This document shows positions 11,613 through 24,079 of a stretch of DNA of 64,000 nucleotides, one piece after another. Position numbers and translations under genes: made by a program. This DNA is from Diphasiastrum complanatum (Eukaryota > Streptophyta > Lycopodiopsida > Lycopodiales > Lycopodiaceae), in the NCBI GenBank assembly GCA_029204225.1, contig CM055109.1:24642422-24706421 (forward strand). Reading direction: 5' to 3'. The notes under the pieces were generated by a model. The model was not told where the DNA came from. It was given only the letters and a program-made list of their open reading frames with translations, and ran no database searches. The number at the start of each line of letters is the position of its first letter. Within the stretch, counting starts at the first letter, position 1.

Positions 11613-11988
11613 CATTAGAGGAGTTTGGACTCCAAAAAGATCCTTTAAGAATTCGTGCAAGATGTAGTTTATATTATTAAAATATTATAACACTAATACT
11701 TTTGACTTACCATAACTTTTTAATTGTAGCTCAAAAGTATGTCATGTAACATATCATTGAAAGCCTTTGTTGAGCGCTTTCGAATGCATTAAACTCCGCT
11801 AAATTCGGACTTACCACTGAAAAGTTATGCCATTTTTAGTGTGGAATCAAAATGTGGACTCAAAAAGTTACGTTACGTAGCTTTCAAATTTGAGTGTTTT
11901 GATTGGTCCATGTGTAAGAAAAAATTAAGAAAAAATATAAAAATAATCTTTACAAAGGGTCTTTTTTGGATTTAGAACTCCTCTAATG
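11613..11988. mobile_element. MITE, copy 1 (376 bp, TIR CATTAGAGGAGTT)
   Basis: Begins CATTAGAGGAGTT and ends AACTCCTCTAATG, a perfect 13-bp inverted repeat. A second copy lies at 40815-41191, about 88-90% identical by eye across its length. Non-coding. No clear target duplication can be seen here. Confidence 0.85.
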
Positions 11989-12009
11989 CACCAATCAGAG
12001 TGAGACAAA

Positions 12010-12147
12010 TTTGTACCTACGCCGGACTACATTAACTAGCCTATCACTAGATTCAATGAATCATCATTAGCCCTAACACTAGAATTTGTACCTGTGCCGG
12101 AATACATTAAATAGACAATCACTAGCCTCGTAGAATAATCATTAAAA
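12010..12147. repeat. Two-unit tandem repeat, about 70 bp
   Basis: TTTGTACCT..CCGGA.TACATTAA...ATCACTAG recurs at about 12010 and 12084. The rest of 11989-12400 shows no gene. Confidence 0.6.
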
Positions 12148-12399
12148 AAATTATAAGCAAATGATTAATGGATATCATTGAAAAACGTGCATGAGGAGAA
12201 TTATTACAATCTCCTGCCCTATTTAAGCACTGTAAAGATGAAAATTTTCCTTTTGAGATAATGTTCATTCTGAAAATATTTTCACAAGTCTTTCATTATG
12301 CGTTCCAATATGAGTTTTCTGCATATGGGATATCGGATCAGCACACCTGGCAAACAATGTATTTGCTGCATTTGGACTACGCGCTATAGATTTAGTGTC

Positions 12400-14610
12400 T
12401 TCTAGTTCCAAAGAGCTCTTCTTCTTCTAAGGAGGGAAAGAAATCCAAAAAACCTAAGAATAAGAGAAGGATAAGAAACACATGGTTGTTCGAAATAATG
12501 ATGTAGTTACCACCGAATTTAGACAAGTAAATTTACGTTGCAATCAAGAGGGACATTACATTAATGAATGTCCTAGTGGCTCATGGTATTGCACTATTTG
12601 AATATGTACAGTCATTGGACAAATGATTGTGGAAGATTACAGGCTGTGAGAACCACGGGGGCATTTGCAGTGCAGACGCATCAACAAAAACCACCACAAC
12701 CGCATATGCAACAATAGCTAGCACCTTGTCAGCAAGGACCGCAAATGATGCAAGGCCAAAAGCCACAATGACCATTTCAGTGGCAAATACGTTATCGTCA
12801 GGATCTACCAGAAGACAGTGTGCAATTTACGTAGTCAAATGGGGCATCGATATTTTGATTGTGTGATGTGCCACTGCCAGTGCATTGAAATTTTGGAGCG
12901 TGGATTACCACCGCCTCAAATCAATAATCGTTTTAATGATCCAAATTTGATGCCAAATCAACAACCAAATCAAGCAAGGGTGTGTGGTCCAGATAATCAA
13001 GCACCAGTACAAGTTGTGACGGTTGAGGAACCACCAATGATAGATGTTCAAGTTGTAACCTGTCACAAGGACAAAGGGAAGGTGGTGAGGCAATATATGT
13101 AGTTTGAAAATGTGGGACCAGGTACAAAAATCTAATATGGATGTGGGTTAGATGGCCAGGGTTATGTAGGAGGTGCTGAATCAATTGCAATAGTCTCATG
13201 GACCTAACTCCTATCAAGAATTGGTCAATATTGTAGCTGACCAAGTTGCAAATTTTGTGAGCAATTATAAATTTCAGGTAATGGTCATTTAATTAAAACT
13301 TAATTCATATTGCATTGTACTTGTTGGTAGAGTCCATACATGCTAAGTTGCCTAGAATTAACAACTAAAAGGGCCACCATCAGCATCACTTAATGCCATT
13401 GTGCAATCTACAAAAAAGGACATTGTTCCAAGATTGGAGATTGGCATTCAGGGTATTGATATTAGGGGCATCTAGATTCATGGCGGAGCAGGCATACATA
13501 TAATCTCTTAAGACATATATAGTAAATTTTAAAACATACCCTTACATAAGGTCCAATTAGTCATTCATATGGCTAATCATATAAGGGATTCTCCAATAAG
13601 AAAAATCTTGAAAGTCCTAGGAAATATTAATGGGTCACATTTTTTGTTAATTTTGTTGTTCTAAGATTCCCAAAAGGGACAAATGTATACCCAGTTTTAT
13701 TAGGAAGGCCTTCGCTAAGAGCCGCAAAAGCGGTGCATGATTGGGCAACGGGAGTTGTGACTATTTCAACCGAAGGAGAGAAATTTCAATTACAGAAAAC
13801 ATCATGGAAGGATTGATTCGGTGCTGCAGCCAGTGGGCATTGAAATGGTTGAGGAATTACTGTTCCAACCAATGTCGGGGGAATTTGAGGAAGATTTACC
13901 TCGAACCAGTTTGTTTCCAGACTACATACCAGTTGGGGAAGCCCATCTGTCTATGGTAATTAATTTATTTGCTACTGAAGCGGTCTAACCGGGTTCAATT
14001 GAATCAGATTAGGAGAATGAGCATGCGTCAGTGGAGGATACGAGTAGAGAACAATGGTTGCAAAGTTTCTCTAAAACCATTAAAAATCTAGAATGTTGAA
14101 GGAGGATCCAAAACAGTTGCATCCCACTCATATATCAAGAGAAAAGCTAATAAATATTAATATTGGGATGGAAGATAGTCCCAAACATGTATCTATTGGA
14201 GCTAATAATGATCCAGATTTCATTACGCGTGCGACTGAACTATTTAAAAAGTATAAGGCTATTTTTGCATGGTCTTATGATGAATTATGAGATGTTTCGA
14301 AAGAGATTTATGAGCACGCAATTGACGTTATCATTGATGCACGACCAATTCGCGTCAACAACGGTATTGAATGAATATGAAGCATGCATAACAAGTTAGG
14401 ATGGAGATTAAAAAACTGGTCATGGTGGGATTTATATATACTATCGACTATACACTTTGGTTAAGCCCTAGAGTTATAGTCATCCAAGAAGAATGGCAAC
14501 CTATTACCACAAACTTAATTCGTTCACTATAAGGATGATTTTCCATTGCCATTAACCGAAATGTTTTTGGATGAAGTCGCAGGGTGTTATGTACCACAAC
14601 GGTAGGCCCT
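12400..14610 (+). pseudogene. Ty3/Gypsy gag-pol relic
   Basis: Conceptual + strand pieces, in order. A first zinc knuckle (12537-12580, CNQEGHYINECP). A Gln/Pro-rich stretch. A second knuckle-like box (12815-12860, C..C...GH...DC). Protease-region text with GRPSLRAAKAVHDW at 13708-13750, the usual LG-RP-L signature of the plant Gypsy protease tail. The pre-RT linker at 14093-14290 (EDPKQLHPTHISREKL; FKKYKAIFAWSYDEL). The start of RT (GFIYTIDYT..., about 14425-14520) and remnants of the next RT block to about 14610. Frame changes and stops occur at least every few hundred bases. No LTR or primer site was found, and the remaining RT, RNase H and integrase are missing because the Copia R LTR follows at 14738. 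Two knuckles in one gag are unusual but may reflect a tandem duplication. Confidence 0.7.
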
Positions 14611-14737
14611 CCAATGACGGCCTCACAAGGGCCATGATGCAGTCTGGCATTATCAACATGTTTGGGTGCCACACATCACCATCCTAGGTGGTCACGTGTT
14701 GCCAACATGACTGTGCTTGATAGGACCCGCTATGTTA

Positions 14738-15830
14738 TGTCAATATTTGGCCACAAAAAATGTTCGTCATTTTGGAAACTTGGTCAAAAAGAAACAAATT
14801 AAAAAAAGGCAGCTCAAGTGGGCAATGATCCTCAAATATTCACAACTCTTATTCACAATAATCCGGATCATAAGTACTCTGAATATTTTAGTAGTCACGA
14901 TCAATATTCACAAGTATTCACGATCAATATTTATTATAATAATGATTAGTATTCACAATAATCTTGATTAATATTCAAGCTATTCGCTTTTTAGTATTCA
15001 CGATTATAGATAATCTTTGCCAACCATCAAGCATGTAGACTTCAAAACACATCATTGGAAACTCGATCAATTCTTCATCCAATATATAAAACAACTTGGA
15101 TACATCCTCCATGAGAAGACACTATCATAAACAATACAAATATATTTTCAAGTAAATTTAGTTGTCATATTTCTAGATTCGAGCATGCAAGGGCACAATA
15201 GGAAGAAGAACTATGTGGAATCAAGCATACACCCACAGGAAAAAAATTGTTTGCTTTTTTTCATGCACGCATGCTACATGCTTGTTTTCATTAATGCATA
15301 TTCACTTCCATGTTGGATAATTGAGCCCTCCACCAATGGCTAAATCTAATTGTGATATTGGAATATAATCAAATTCACAAATCTAAATTGAAGAGTCAGT
15401 AATTTCACTAGTTAATGCTTAACAAAAACATAATACAATAAATTAAGTCAAAAATTTGAAATTAATCTAACCTATAAATACTTACCATAACATAGACCAA
15501 TGACAAGGCCATGCACCTTGGAGATCATTGAAAAATTTCCATGGAAGTTCTTTTGTTACATAGACTTAAATACCCATAAATGAGCCTCTTATCCTTGCTA
15601 AAACAAAATTGAAAACATGAATTCCACTAAAGGCATGTCAAAAAGAGGTGATAAGTATCATTAAGTATGGGCTTTGGAGAAGTAAAGTTGATCACAAATC
15701 CTTTTAGGCTAATGTCAAGCCAAAAAAAATTGCTTGTAAAATTGGAGATTAATTTATATAATAGTTCATTTCTGTAGGGTGTTCTAGAGAGTGAGTATCT
15801 GTATAGGAGTTCTTGAAAAAAGAATTTAGG
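14738..15830 (-). mobile_element. Copia R LTR, copy 2 (reverse)
   Basis: Same sequence as 2403-3425 and the inverse of 49223-50126. Read on the - strand it ends ...CAAATATTGACA at 14738, and that CA end is where its similarity to the other copies stops, which marks the LTR 3' end. Near its start (about 15776-15830) it keeps a bit more of the LTR than copy 1 (GTAGGGTGTTCTAGAGAGTG), then joins pol sequence with the polypurine tract deleted. Confidence 0.65.
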
Positions 15831-17110
15831 TCATGAGTAAGAAAATGAAATCTAACTTCAATGTGTTTAGCGAGTTAGTGGGTTGAGATTTCAAATCTTG
15901 GAGTTATCATCGAAGCCAAATAATGTCCTTTACTATACAGATGGATGCAACATATTAGGACTCAATAACAGACAAGGAAATGCATTCTTGCTTTTGATTG
16001 TTCCATAAAATTGGTCCTCCTACAAGAAAGAAGAAAGCACAAGTAGCCAAAGGTGGATTTTCTAATATCCACTTTTCCAACCCAATATGAGCCTGAATAG
16101 GCATTTAAAACTGGTGCATTCTTGGAATATCTATCATAACACAAAGCATAGTGCTTTGTGGCCTGTATGTACATCAAATGCTCTTTGTAGAACTTTCCAA
16201 TGTGGTAGTCATGGATTCGACATGTATTGCAACAATGTGTGCACTGTGTATGCAAGATTAGGTGATTTGTAGATGATGGCATACATGATGAACACAATTA
16301 TTATCTGGTAGTCATGGATTTGACACGTATTGCAACAATTTGCTCAATTTGTATGCAAGATCAGGTCATCTACACATTTATTTCTGTTGTGCTTCAGTCT
16401 TCGTGCACATGTCATTCAATAGCTTGAATCATGGATCCATAGGTGAGTCTATCAACTTGTAGTCTTACATGTGATACCTATGAAGTACATTGACCAGATA
16501 TTTCTACTGAATTATGGCAAATCTATCTCTCATGATTTCGATGCCTGGCAGGTAGTGCATCAGCCTCGAATCAGTAGTTGATTCAAATTGTTGATGATTA
16601 ATGAATAGACATCCGAACACTCAAAGGTGCTTCATACTCGACCTGTAGCCATAGTTTGCTTTCAAATGATTCTTCGAGTCACCTACATTAGTGCTCCTAT
16701 AAATCTGCAGATGACAACTCGTAGAGAGTGCTTTTGCTCAATCTCTTGGATAGTTGAGCATTTGTGAGCATTGTTTGTGTTGCATCTACTAGTATTTGGT
16801 TATTCCTTTTGGATACTCCATTCTACACATAGTTGATGGTGAACTTATGATGCATGTTGCACAAAGATAGATAATCCAAAATTTTGTCATAGATGTATTC
16901 TCCCCCACAATTGGTGCATAGAATCTTGATCTTCTGAGCAGTTTGTGTTGCAACAAACCACTTGAATTCTTTGGTGGTTGCATGCCTTAGACTTGCTTTT
17001 CTAAAGATTGTTCTGGTAAATCTGAAATTATCATCTACAAACGTGATAAAATATAGTGCATAACCAAGAGAATGTATGCTCATAGGGCCACACAGATCAC
17101 TATGTATCGA
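15831..17110 (-). pseudogene. Copia R pol relic (RNase H, RT remnants, integrase)
   Basis: The reading order on - is integrase, RT, RNase H. Integrase, 17110-16823: DLCGP entry, then SIHSLGYALYFITFVDDN with an Asp that fits the catalytic core, then GGEY around the second Asp position. The stretch 16800-16380 is heavily degraded RT-like text. RNase H, 16297-15962: LNAYSGSYW...DIRKSTFGYLCFL, where the usual D-S-D-W centre reads S-G-S-Y-W, so catalytic Asp residues are lost. Compared with the + copy at 48470-48667, the polypurine tract and LTR start are deleted at the 3' end. It is a relic of the same family as R1 and R3. Confidence 0.7.
16201..16380. repeat. Tandem duplication of about 110 bp inside Copia R
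   Basis: GGTAGTCATGGATTYGACAYG with the following 60 bases occurs at 16200 and again at 16311. One unit also opens the R1 pol scrap at 3433. Confidence 0.7.
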
Positions 17111-17440
17111 TTCAAGAACAGATTTAGCTCTATTGGCTTGTCCTTATGAAAATATTGATCTAGGTTGTTTCTCTAATAAGCACATGTAAGAGATGATTCA
17201 AGTGTCTATGGAGGTAGCATTTATACATATATCCTTGACAATACTTTTCCATCCTTTGTACAAGATAGATTGATGTTTAAACTTTTGTCCAAATCTTCTA
17301 ATGCCATAATTGGGCATTGGAATTACTTACATTTGTAGAAAGTGCATATTCATGACTCGAGATTGCAAATTTCATTCTCTGTTTGTAAGGAGAATTTTTG
17401 TAGATTTTTTTATCCATGATGGTACATTTGTCTAGAAATT

Positions 17441-19122
17441 TCAATGGAGGTTGGAGAATGCCTACGTCATTACGAGCATGTATTTGAATATATGAGCTCA
17501 AAACTTATCATTCAAGATACTGTACATAGTTAGGAATGTTTCTTACCAAAAGCAGAGAGGAATTTTATGGGAAAGGCAAAGAAGGGAACAAAAATTGGGT
17601 TACGAGGGCAACAATAATCAGATTTTTTTTTTATATATGTTCTGGAAGGATATTATTAAACCTTGTGTTAGATAATGACTGTAATTGTTAGATGTTGTTG
17701 TAGAAGTTTTTTTGGTTTAACTACGGTAACTAGAGACATTTCAATATTGTTGCGCATTAGCATGTTTGTTGTTGTTTGCAGTGTTTTGTGGTTTTGTGAT
17801 TTTGTGGTGTTGCAGGTCGATCCGGACATATGATATGAGGAGCCGAAGTGATGGCATTATTATGGTCATTAAAGATAGCATTAAAAGAAAGTTGATATGA
17901 CGGGTGCTAGTATTAAGTAGCAATTAAGAACAAGGTGATATACGTGTCTCGTTTAGCAATGATGCTTGGTTAGTGGTTAGACGAGGTAGAACTCATTAAG
18001 AGGAAAACTTTCAAGCAATAATATTATTGTTTGTCATTTGGGTCGAGCTCAAGAAGACCTTCAATAGCAAATGCATTGAAATGGTCAGTGTATTGATCAA
18101 TTGTAAAGTAAAGATCATGGGTTAGAGATTATAAGTTGAGTGTGGGTACTTTCTTGTTCCATTGTTACAAATGTTGTAAGGAAGACATGGATGATGAGGA
18201 CGTACCAAGCTAGAGACCTCTGCGACATACAAGACAGCCTAGTGATGTGACCTACGAATGTTGCAAGAAAGACATGGCTTATGAGGATGTATAGAGGAGA
18301 ACTCTGTGACATACAAGATAGCCTAGTGATTTGACCATTGAATAGGAGTTTGGCGACTCGGTGAATTTACAGGAATTTATTTGGAAAAGACAACAACGGA
18401 TAAAAATTTCCAAGAGTAAGACAGTAGATGCAAGAATTTGAAATCCAGAACATAGACTACCATATATTTGGCATCAACATGGTGTTGTGAATTTTTGTTG
18501 GAACATTCATACTATATGGTCTACTTTTGTAGCAGTAGTTGGTGGAAGACGCATGACTAAATTGTAAAGCATAATAGTATGGTGTAGTTGTACATCATTT
18601 TGAATACCAAAATATGATGAATGAAATGTGGGTGATAATCAATTACATGTGTACAAGGTTGTTGATTAAAGATACTGTACATAGTTAGGGATGTTTCTTC
18701 CAAAAGTAGGGAGCAATTTTACAAAGTACGATTTATTTGGCATCAACATAGTGCTGTGAATTTTTGTTGGAACACTCATAGTGTATGGTTTGCTTTTTGC
18801 AGCAAGCAGTTGGTGGATGACGCATGACTAAATTGTAAAGCATGCTCTAGTTGTATATCATTTTGAATACCACTATATGATGAATGAAATCTGGTTGATT
18901 ATCAGTTGTATGTGTACATGGATGTTGAATCGAGATAATATAGATAGTTAAAAATGTTTCTTACAATAGGCAAAGAGGAGTTTTATGGGAAAGGGAAAGA
19001 AGAGAACCAAAATTGAGTTACGAGGCCAACAATAATAGAATTTTGGATGTCGTTCCCCTCCTGAGAACCTTATATAACCCATGTTGGAAGTATTTGAGGT
19101 GTTTTGCATCTGTGAGTGGATC
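17441..19122. repeat. Repeat L, copy 2, with internal tandem units
   Basis: No gene. It contains a two-unit repeat of about 84 bp (18168-18340, ATGTTG.AAG.AAGACATGG) and a two-unit repeat of about 240 bp (18465-18960, TTTGGCATCAACAT...ATGAATGAAATGTGG). The same structures recur at 53390-53800 in the same direction and at 40140-40690 and 47888-48345 in inverse. It leads straight into a Gypsy gag fragment on the - strand. Confidence 0.75.
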
Positions 19123-19311
19123 CTAAAGCCTCTTTTCTAAAACTTTGAACCTTTGAACACAAGCTAAAACATCTTCCTTCTTTTTTTGCTCTAATGCTTG
19201 CAATTTATCCAAAATCTCCTCGTCCTCATGCTTCTTCTGGTATTGCTTCAAGAGAACTCTTCCTAATACTTCCCAAGTCTGGAATTTATGCAACCATATT
19301 GGGAATACCAT
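19123..19311 (-). pseudogene. Ty3/Gypsy gag fragment
   Basis: 62 residues with the capsid-type pattern of plant Gypsy gag (retrotrans_gag): W at the start, LLKQYQKKHEDEEILDKLQAL, and VLACVQRFKVLEKRL, that is, short helices with spaced E/L/Y. A diverged second copy is at about 53940-54170, same strand. The rest of the element is absent. The sequence from 19312 to 19454 continues the fragment without an open frame. Confidence 0.55.
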
Positions 19312-19454
19312 TGATGAGCATTTCCCTTTAATGTTGTTGGAAATAATTCCAACTTCCTAATATCCGCTGTTTAACGGTTTGCTTGTGACGACTGCGAAAA
19401 ATTGGTGAATGTGAATGTCGGGATCATCACGCTTCTTCCCTTTGAAACGCCGGA

Positions 19455-20577
19455 ATATTGATGTGATTCTACACCTACCTCTGGTAATTCTACCCACAAC
19501 TGAAAATTGTTTTTATCCAAATTATGCATCCAACTAGAATCTGCTTTGGCAACGGAACCAAAAGGGTGTTAGGTAAATTGCTAACATATCGAAATTTCCT
19601 ATTAGTAGATTGTCATAGAACAAATAACAAAACTATAACAGATTAACTTGACATATTAGAATCTGACTAATAACCATTCACAAAGTGCAATAGAACTAAA
19701 TAACATAAGTGCATTCCACATCTCCGTTATTACAATACAATACAACAAATTAGCAAAGTCTAACCATCACATAAACTAGAATTTCCATTACATCAAGGAT
19801 CGTACAAAGGGAAAAGACATTACTCAAGTTACATTCCATCTTAAAAGTGAAATATACATAATACTAGACAGTGAAGGCAATGACACAATTCTACACCAAA
19901 ACTACTCGAAAGGTCTAAAGCAAGGCATTTCTACTTGCAGCCTAAAGCCTGACATAAACTTGTATCACAACTCACATAATGCTCGGCTCTAATCCTTTTG
20001 ACGCTTAATCACACTTCTGCTATCCAATGTAAAACCAAGAGTCCCCTTTGCGACTACAAGTTCCCTATTTATACAATCTTGAACTCACCACAAGAGCCTT
20101 CCCACAACTCCACAAAAGACCGCCATTGTTTTGTATGCAGTTCTCTCGTGGTTGGTATAACTTCCACTACTAAGACCGCATCAAGATTGCAATCGTCACA
20201 CTTGCAGTTGCTTTCGGTCCATTCAACTTCCATTCCTCTTTACCCGAATATGATCTTTCCATTCTAAATCAACAACCCTCAAAACAACCTTTCTTGTGCT
20301 TTTTGTCCTATCTACACATTACTAAACACACCCTAGTCATCCCTATAGCAACTTATCCTAATCCATCTACCTAACAACATTAATACGACTAAAGGTCTAA
20401 GTTTTCAGAAAATCTTATATATACAAAATACCTTACAATGGCCTGCAGTTGGCTTATTTTGGCAACTCTAATAATGTTGTAGCAGCCACAGTTGTAGGGA
20501 AAGCTATCCCACCCAAAACACTTCCAAGTGGTGCCAATTCAAAATGTCGTAATACACGTAACAACAATTGATCCTAA
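19455..20577. repeat. Repeat S, copy 4 (partial)
   Basis: Direct copy of 27845-28952, 33905-35040 and 61315-62440, lacking their upstream palindrome cluster. No gene is recognised. It ends abruptly at 20577, where the transposase tandem array starts. Confidence 0.8.
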
Positions 20578-20643
20578 TGCAAAGTAGATATCCATATTTT
20601 TTACTTTATGTTTTTCGAGAATTAGAAGTGCTAGCATGAGATG

Positions 20644-21198
20644 TCATTTTTTAATGCTTAGCCAAGGTGGAATGTTATAGTTGACCAACACCACTGGCCA
20701 AGTAGTCCACGTGCTTGACATTTTTCCAAAGGTGTTGACCCCGTCTATTGCAAGTCCAAATCTTATATTGCTTGTTTCACTTGCGAAACATGGATATTCT
20801 TTGTCAATGTGTTTCCATGCAGGAGAGTCTGAGGGTACTCTCATGATCTCATCCGAAGAACGATAACTAGCATGCCAATTCACAAGCTCTACAAGAGACT
20901 TGCAACAAAACAATCGTTGCAATCGTGGGATTATTGGAAAGTGTCCTGACACCTTGCATGGGATAGTGGTCCCTTGTAAGTCATCTCGATATCGAGGAGT
21001 ATCGCATATAGGACAAGCTGTTAACCCTCGATACTCACCACGATATAAGATGCAATCTTTTGGACAAGCATGATGCAATGTATAGTCCATTCCCATTGCA
21101 CTCAAAAATTTTTGTGCCTCATCTCTTGTCTCTAACATAGTGTTTCCTTTTGGGAGTAGTTTGCGCAATAACCTGTAAATAATGAAATGAATTTTCAT
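20644..21198 (-). pseudogene. CACTA TNP2-type transposase (Transposase_21) segment, unit 1
   Basis: TNP2 is the DNA-cutting transposase of En/Spm elements. 184 residues: an initial LLRKLLPKGN box (about 10-19), HACPKDCILYRGEY with a Cys pair (about 43-56), CPIC (66-69), the PIIPRLQRLF box (about 91-100), DSPAWKHIDKEYP and the RFGLAIDGVN box, whose Asp is the conserved acidic residue, then WPVVLVNYNIPPW. The frame ends in TGA (20644-20646) right after SIKK, where the family continues into the LLIPG box; that continuation is present downstream in the same frame (ALLILEKHKVKNMDIYFA), so the stop is premature. The upstream exon (LNLQEKY..WSDTSVTSLFG-like) is visible at 21385-21290 in reverse. Confidence 0.85.
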
Positions 21199-21672
21199 AA
21201 TATAAAATAAAAGATCATTTAGCCAACTAAAACATTTGACTTGAACAACACATCTATTAAATTCTTAAAAAAAAATCTCAATCTTATTTACCCAAACAAG
21301 GATGTAACACTGGTATCACTCCATTTATATTTTTCTTGGAGGTTCAATATAAGCAACGAAGCAGCTAAATGAGATGTCCTTGCTCTAGGGTATTTAAAGA
21401 ATAAATATTGCATCCATAAAAAATAAATATATAAACATTACAAGAGATTTCATTTTATAGTGCCCTGAACAGTCGCCCGATTCTAGATAGTCATGCATAG
21501 TCCACATTAAAATCGCCCGCACCAAAAATGCTTTGTCTTGAAGTGGACATGAGATGTCATCTGATTGGACTCCCTTCCATAGTACTTATAGTTCTTCAAT
21601 CAATGGTGCAAAGTAGATATCCATATTTTTTACTTTATGTTTTTCGGGAATTAGAAGTGCTAGCATGAGATG

Positions 21673-22227
21673 TCATTTTTTAATGCTTAGCCAAGGTGGA
21701 ATGTTATAGTTGACCAACACCACTGGCCAAGTAGTCCACGTGCTTGACATTTTTTCAAAGGGGTTGACCCTGTCTATTGCAAGTCCAAATCTTATATTGC
21801 TTGTTTCACTTGCGAAACATGGATATTCTTTGTCAATGTGTTTCCATGCAGGAGAGTCTGAGGGTACTCTCATGATCTCATCCGAAGAACGATAACTAGC
21901 ATGCCAATTCACAAGCTCTGCAAGAGACTTGCAACAAAACAATCATTGCAATCGTGGGATTATTGGAAAGTGTCCTGACACCTTGCATGGGATAGTGGTC
22001 CCTTGTAAGTCATCTCGATATCGAGGAGTATCGCATATAGAACAAGCTGTTCACCCTCGATACTCACCACGATATAAGATGCAATCTTTTGGACAAGCAT
22101 GATGCAATGTATAGTCCATTCCCATTGCACTCAACATTTTTTGTGCCTCACCTCTTGTCTCTAACATAGTGTTTCCTTTTGGGAGTAGTTTGCGCAATAA
22201 CCTGTAAATAATGAAATGAATTTTCAT
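21673..22227 (-). pseudogene. TNP2 transposase segment, unit 2
   Basis: Same content as unit 1. An extra stop splits the PRLQ/LF box at about 21943, so only 21673-21942 stays open (89 residues). The Asp box reads LAIDRVNPF. It ends in the same TGA after SIKK as the other units. Confidence 0.8.
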
Positions 22228-22700
22228 AATATAAAATAAAAGATCATTTAGCCAACTAAAACATTTTACTTGAACAACACATCTATTAAATTCTTAAAAA
22301 AAAATCTCAATCTTATTTACCCAAATAAGGATGTAACACTTGTATCACTCCATTTATATTTTGCTTGGAGGTTCAATATAAGCAACGAAGCAGCCAAACG
22401 AGATGTCTTTGCTCTAGGGTATTTAAAGAATAAATATTGCATCCATAAAAATATTTATATATACATTACAAGCGATTTCATTTTATAGTCCCCTGAACAA
22501 TCGCCCGATTCTGGATACTCATGCATAGTCCACATTAAAATCGCCCGCAGCAAAAATGCTTTGTCTTGAAGTGGACATGAGATGTCATATGCTTGGACTC
22601 CCTTCCATAGTACTTATAGTTCTTCAATCAATGGTGCAAAGTAGATATCCATATTTTTCACTTTATGTTTTCCAAGAATTAGAAGTGCTAGCATGAGATG

Positions 22701-23255
22701 TCATTTTTTAATGCTTAGCCAAGGTGGAATGTTATAGTTGACCAACACCACTGGCCAAGTAGTCCATGTGCTTGATAGTTTTGCAAAGGGGTTGACCCCG
22801 GCTATTGCAAGTCCAAATCTTATATTGCTTGTTTCACTTGCGAAACATGGATATTCTTTGTCAATGTGTTTCCATGCAGGAGAGTCTGAGGGTACTCTCG
22901 TGATCTCATCCGAAGAACGATAACTAGCATGCCAATTCACAAGCTCTACAAGAGACTTGCAACAAAACAATCGTTTCAATCGTGGGATTATTGGAAAGTG
23001 TCCTGACACCTTGCATGGGATGGTGGTCCCTTGTAAGTCATCTCGATATCGAGGAGTATCGCATATAGGAGAAGTTGTTAACCCTCGATACTCACCACGA
23101 TATAAGATGCAATCTTTTGGACAAGCATGATGCAATGTATAGTCCATTCCCATTGCACTCAACATTTTTTGTGCCTCATCTCTTGTCTCTAACATAGTGT
23201 TTCCTTTTGGGAGTAGTTTGCGCAATAACCTGTAAATAATGAAATGAATTTTCAT
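22701..23255 (-). pseudogene. TNP2 transposase segment, unit 3
   Basis: 184 open residues with all boxes of unit 1, but the conserved Asp box is changed to LAIAGVNPF (Asp to Ala), CPIC has become SPIC, and SFAKL replaces GKMS. It ends in the same TGA. It is therefore open but doubly inactive. Confidence 0.8.
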
Positions 23256-23729
23256 AATATAAAATAAAAGATCATTTAGCCAACTAAAACATTTGACTTG
23301 AACAACACATCTATTAAATTCTTAAAAAAAAATCTCAATCTTATTTACCCAAATAAGGATGTAACACTTGTATCACTCTATTTATATTTTGCTTGGAGGT
23401 TCAATAAAAGCAACGAAGCAGCCAAACGAGATGTCTTTGCTCTAGGGTATTTAAAGAATAAATATTGCATGCATAAAAAATAAATATATAAACATTACAA
23501 GCGATTTCATTTTATAGTCCCCTGAACAATCGCCCGATTCTGGATAGTCATGCATAGTCTACATTAAAATCGTCCGCAACAAAAATGCTTTGTCTTGAAG
23601 TGGACATGAGATGTCATATGCTTGGACTCCCTTCCATAGTACTTATAGGTCTTCAATCAATGGTGCAAAGTAGATATCCATATTTTTTACTTTATGTTTT
23701 CCAGGAATTAGAAGTGCTAGCATGAGATG

Positions 23730-24079
23730 TCATTTTTTAATGCTTAGCCAAGGTGGAATGTTATAGTTGACCAACACCACTGGCCAAGTAGTCCACGTGC
23801 TTGACATTTTTTCAAAGGGGTTGACCCCGTCTATTGCAAGTCCAAATCTTATATTGCTTGTTTCACTTGCGAAACATGGATATTCTTTGTCAATGTGTTT
23901 CCATGCAGGAGAGTCTGAGGGTACTCTCATGATCTCATCCGAAGAACGATAACTAGCATGCCAATTCACAAGCTCTACAAGAGACTTGCAACAAAACAAT
24001 CGTTTCAATCGTGGGATTATTGGAAAGTGTCCTGACACCTTGCATGAGATAGTGCTCCCTTGTAAGTCATCTCGATATC
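23730..24079 (-). pseudogene. TNP2 transposase segment, unit 4, with internal deletion
   Basis: It keeps the PIIPRLKRLF box to the shared TGA (LAIDGVNPF intact). The Cys-pair region and intron are deleted, so the upstream exon (LNLQAKYNWSDTSVTSLFG, about 24143-24080) is fused in frame to YRDDLQGSTI. Confidence 0.85.

Larger units (their letters stand above)
20578..24079. repeat. Tandem array of a 1029-bp CACTA transposase segment, about 3.4 units
   Basis: TGCAAAGTAGATATCC starts at 20578, 21607, 22635 and 23664, so the unit lengths are 1029, 1028 and 1029. Units are about 97% identical by eye. Each holds, on the - strand, two TNP2 exons with an intron between them plus the next part of the domain. 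Unit 4 is cut at 24079, with about 300 bp deleted before sequence resumes at 24080. Confidence 0.95.

Noticed and set aside
20681-20866. 61-residue + frame repeated in every array unit
   Set aside because: Antisense shadow of TNP2, which has the recognisable domains.
20578-24079. CRISPR-like or satellite array
   Set aside because: Units are 1 kb transposase segments with no spacers; a eukaryotic tandem duplication.
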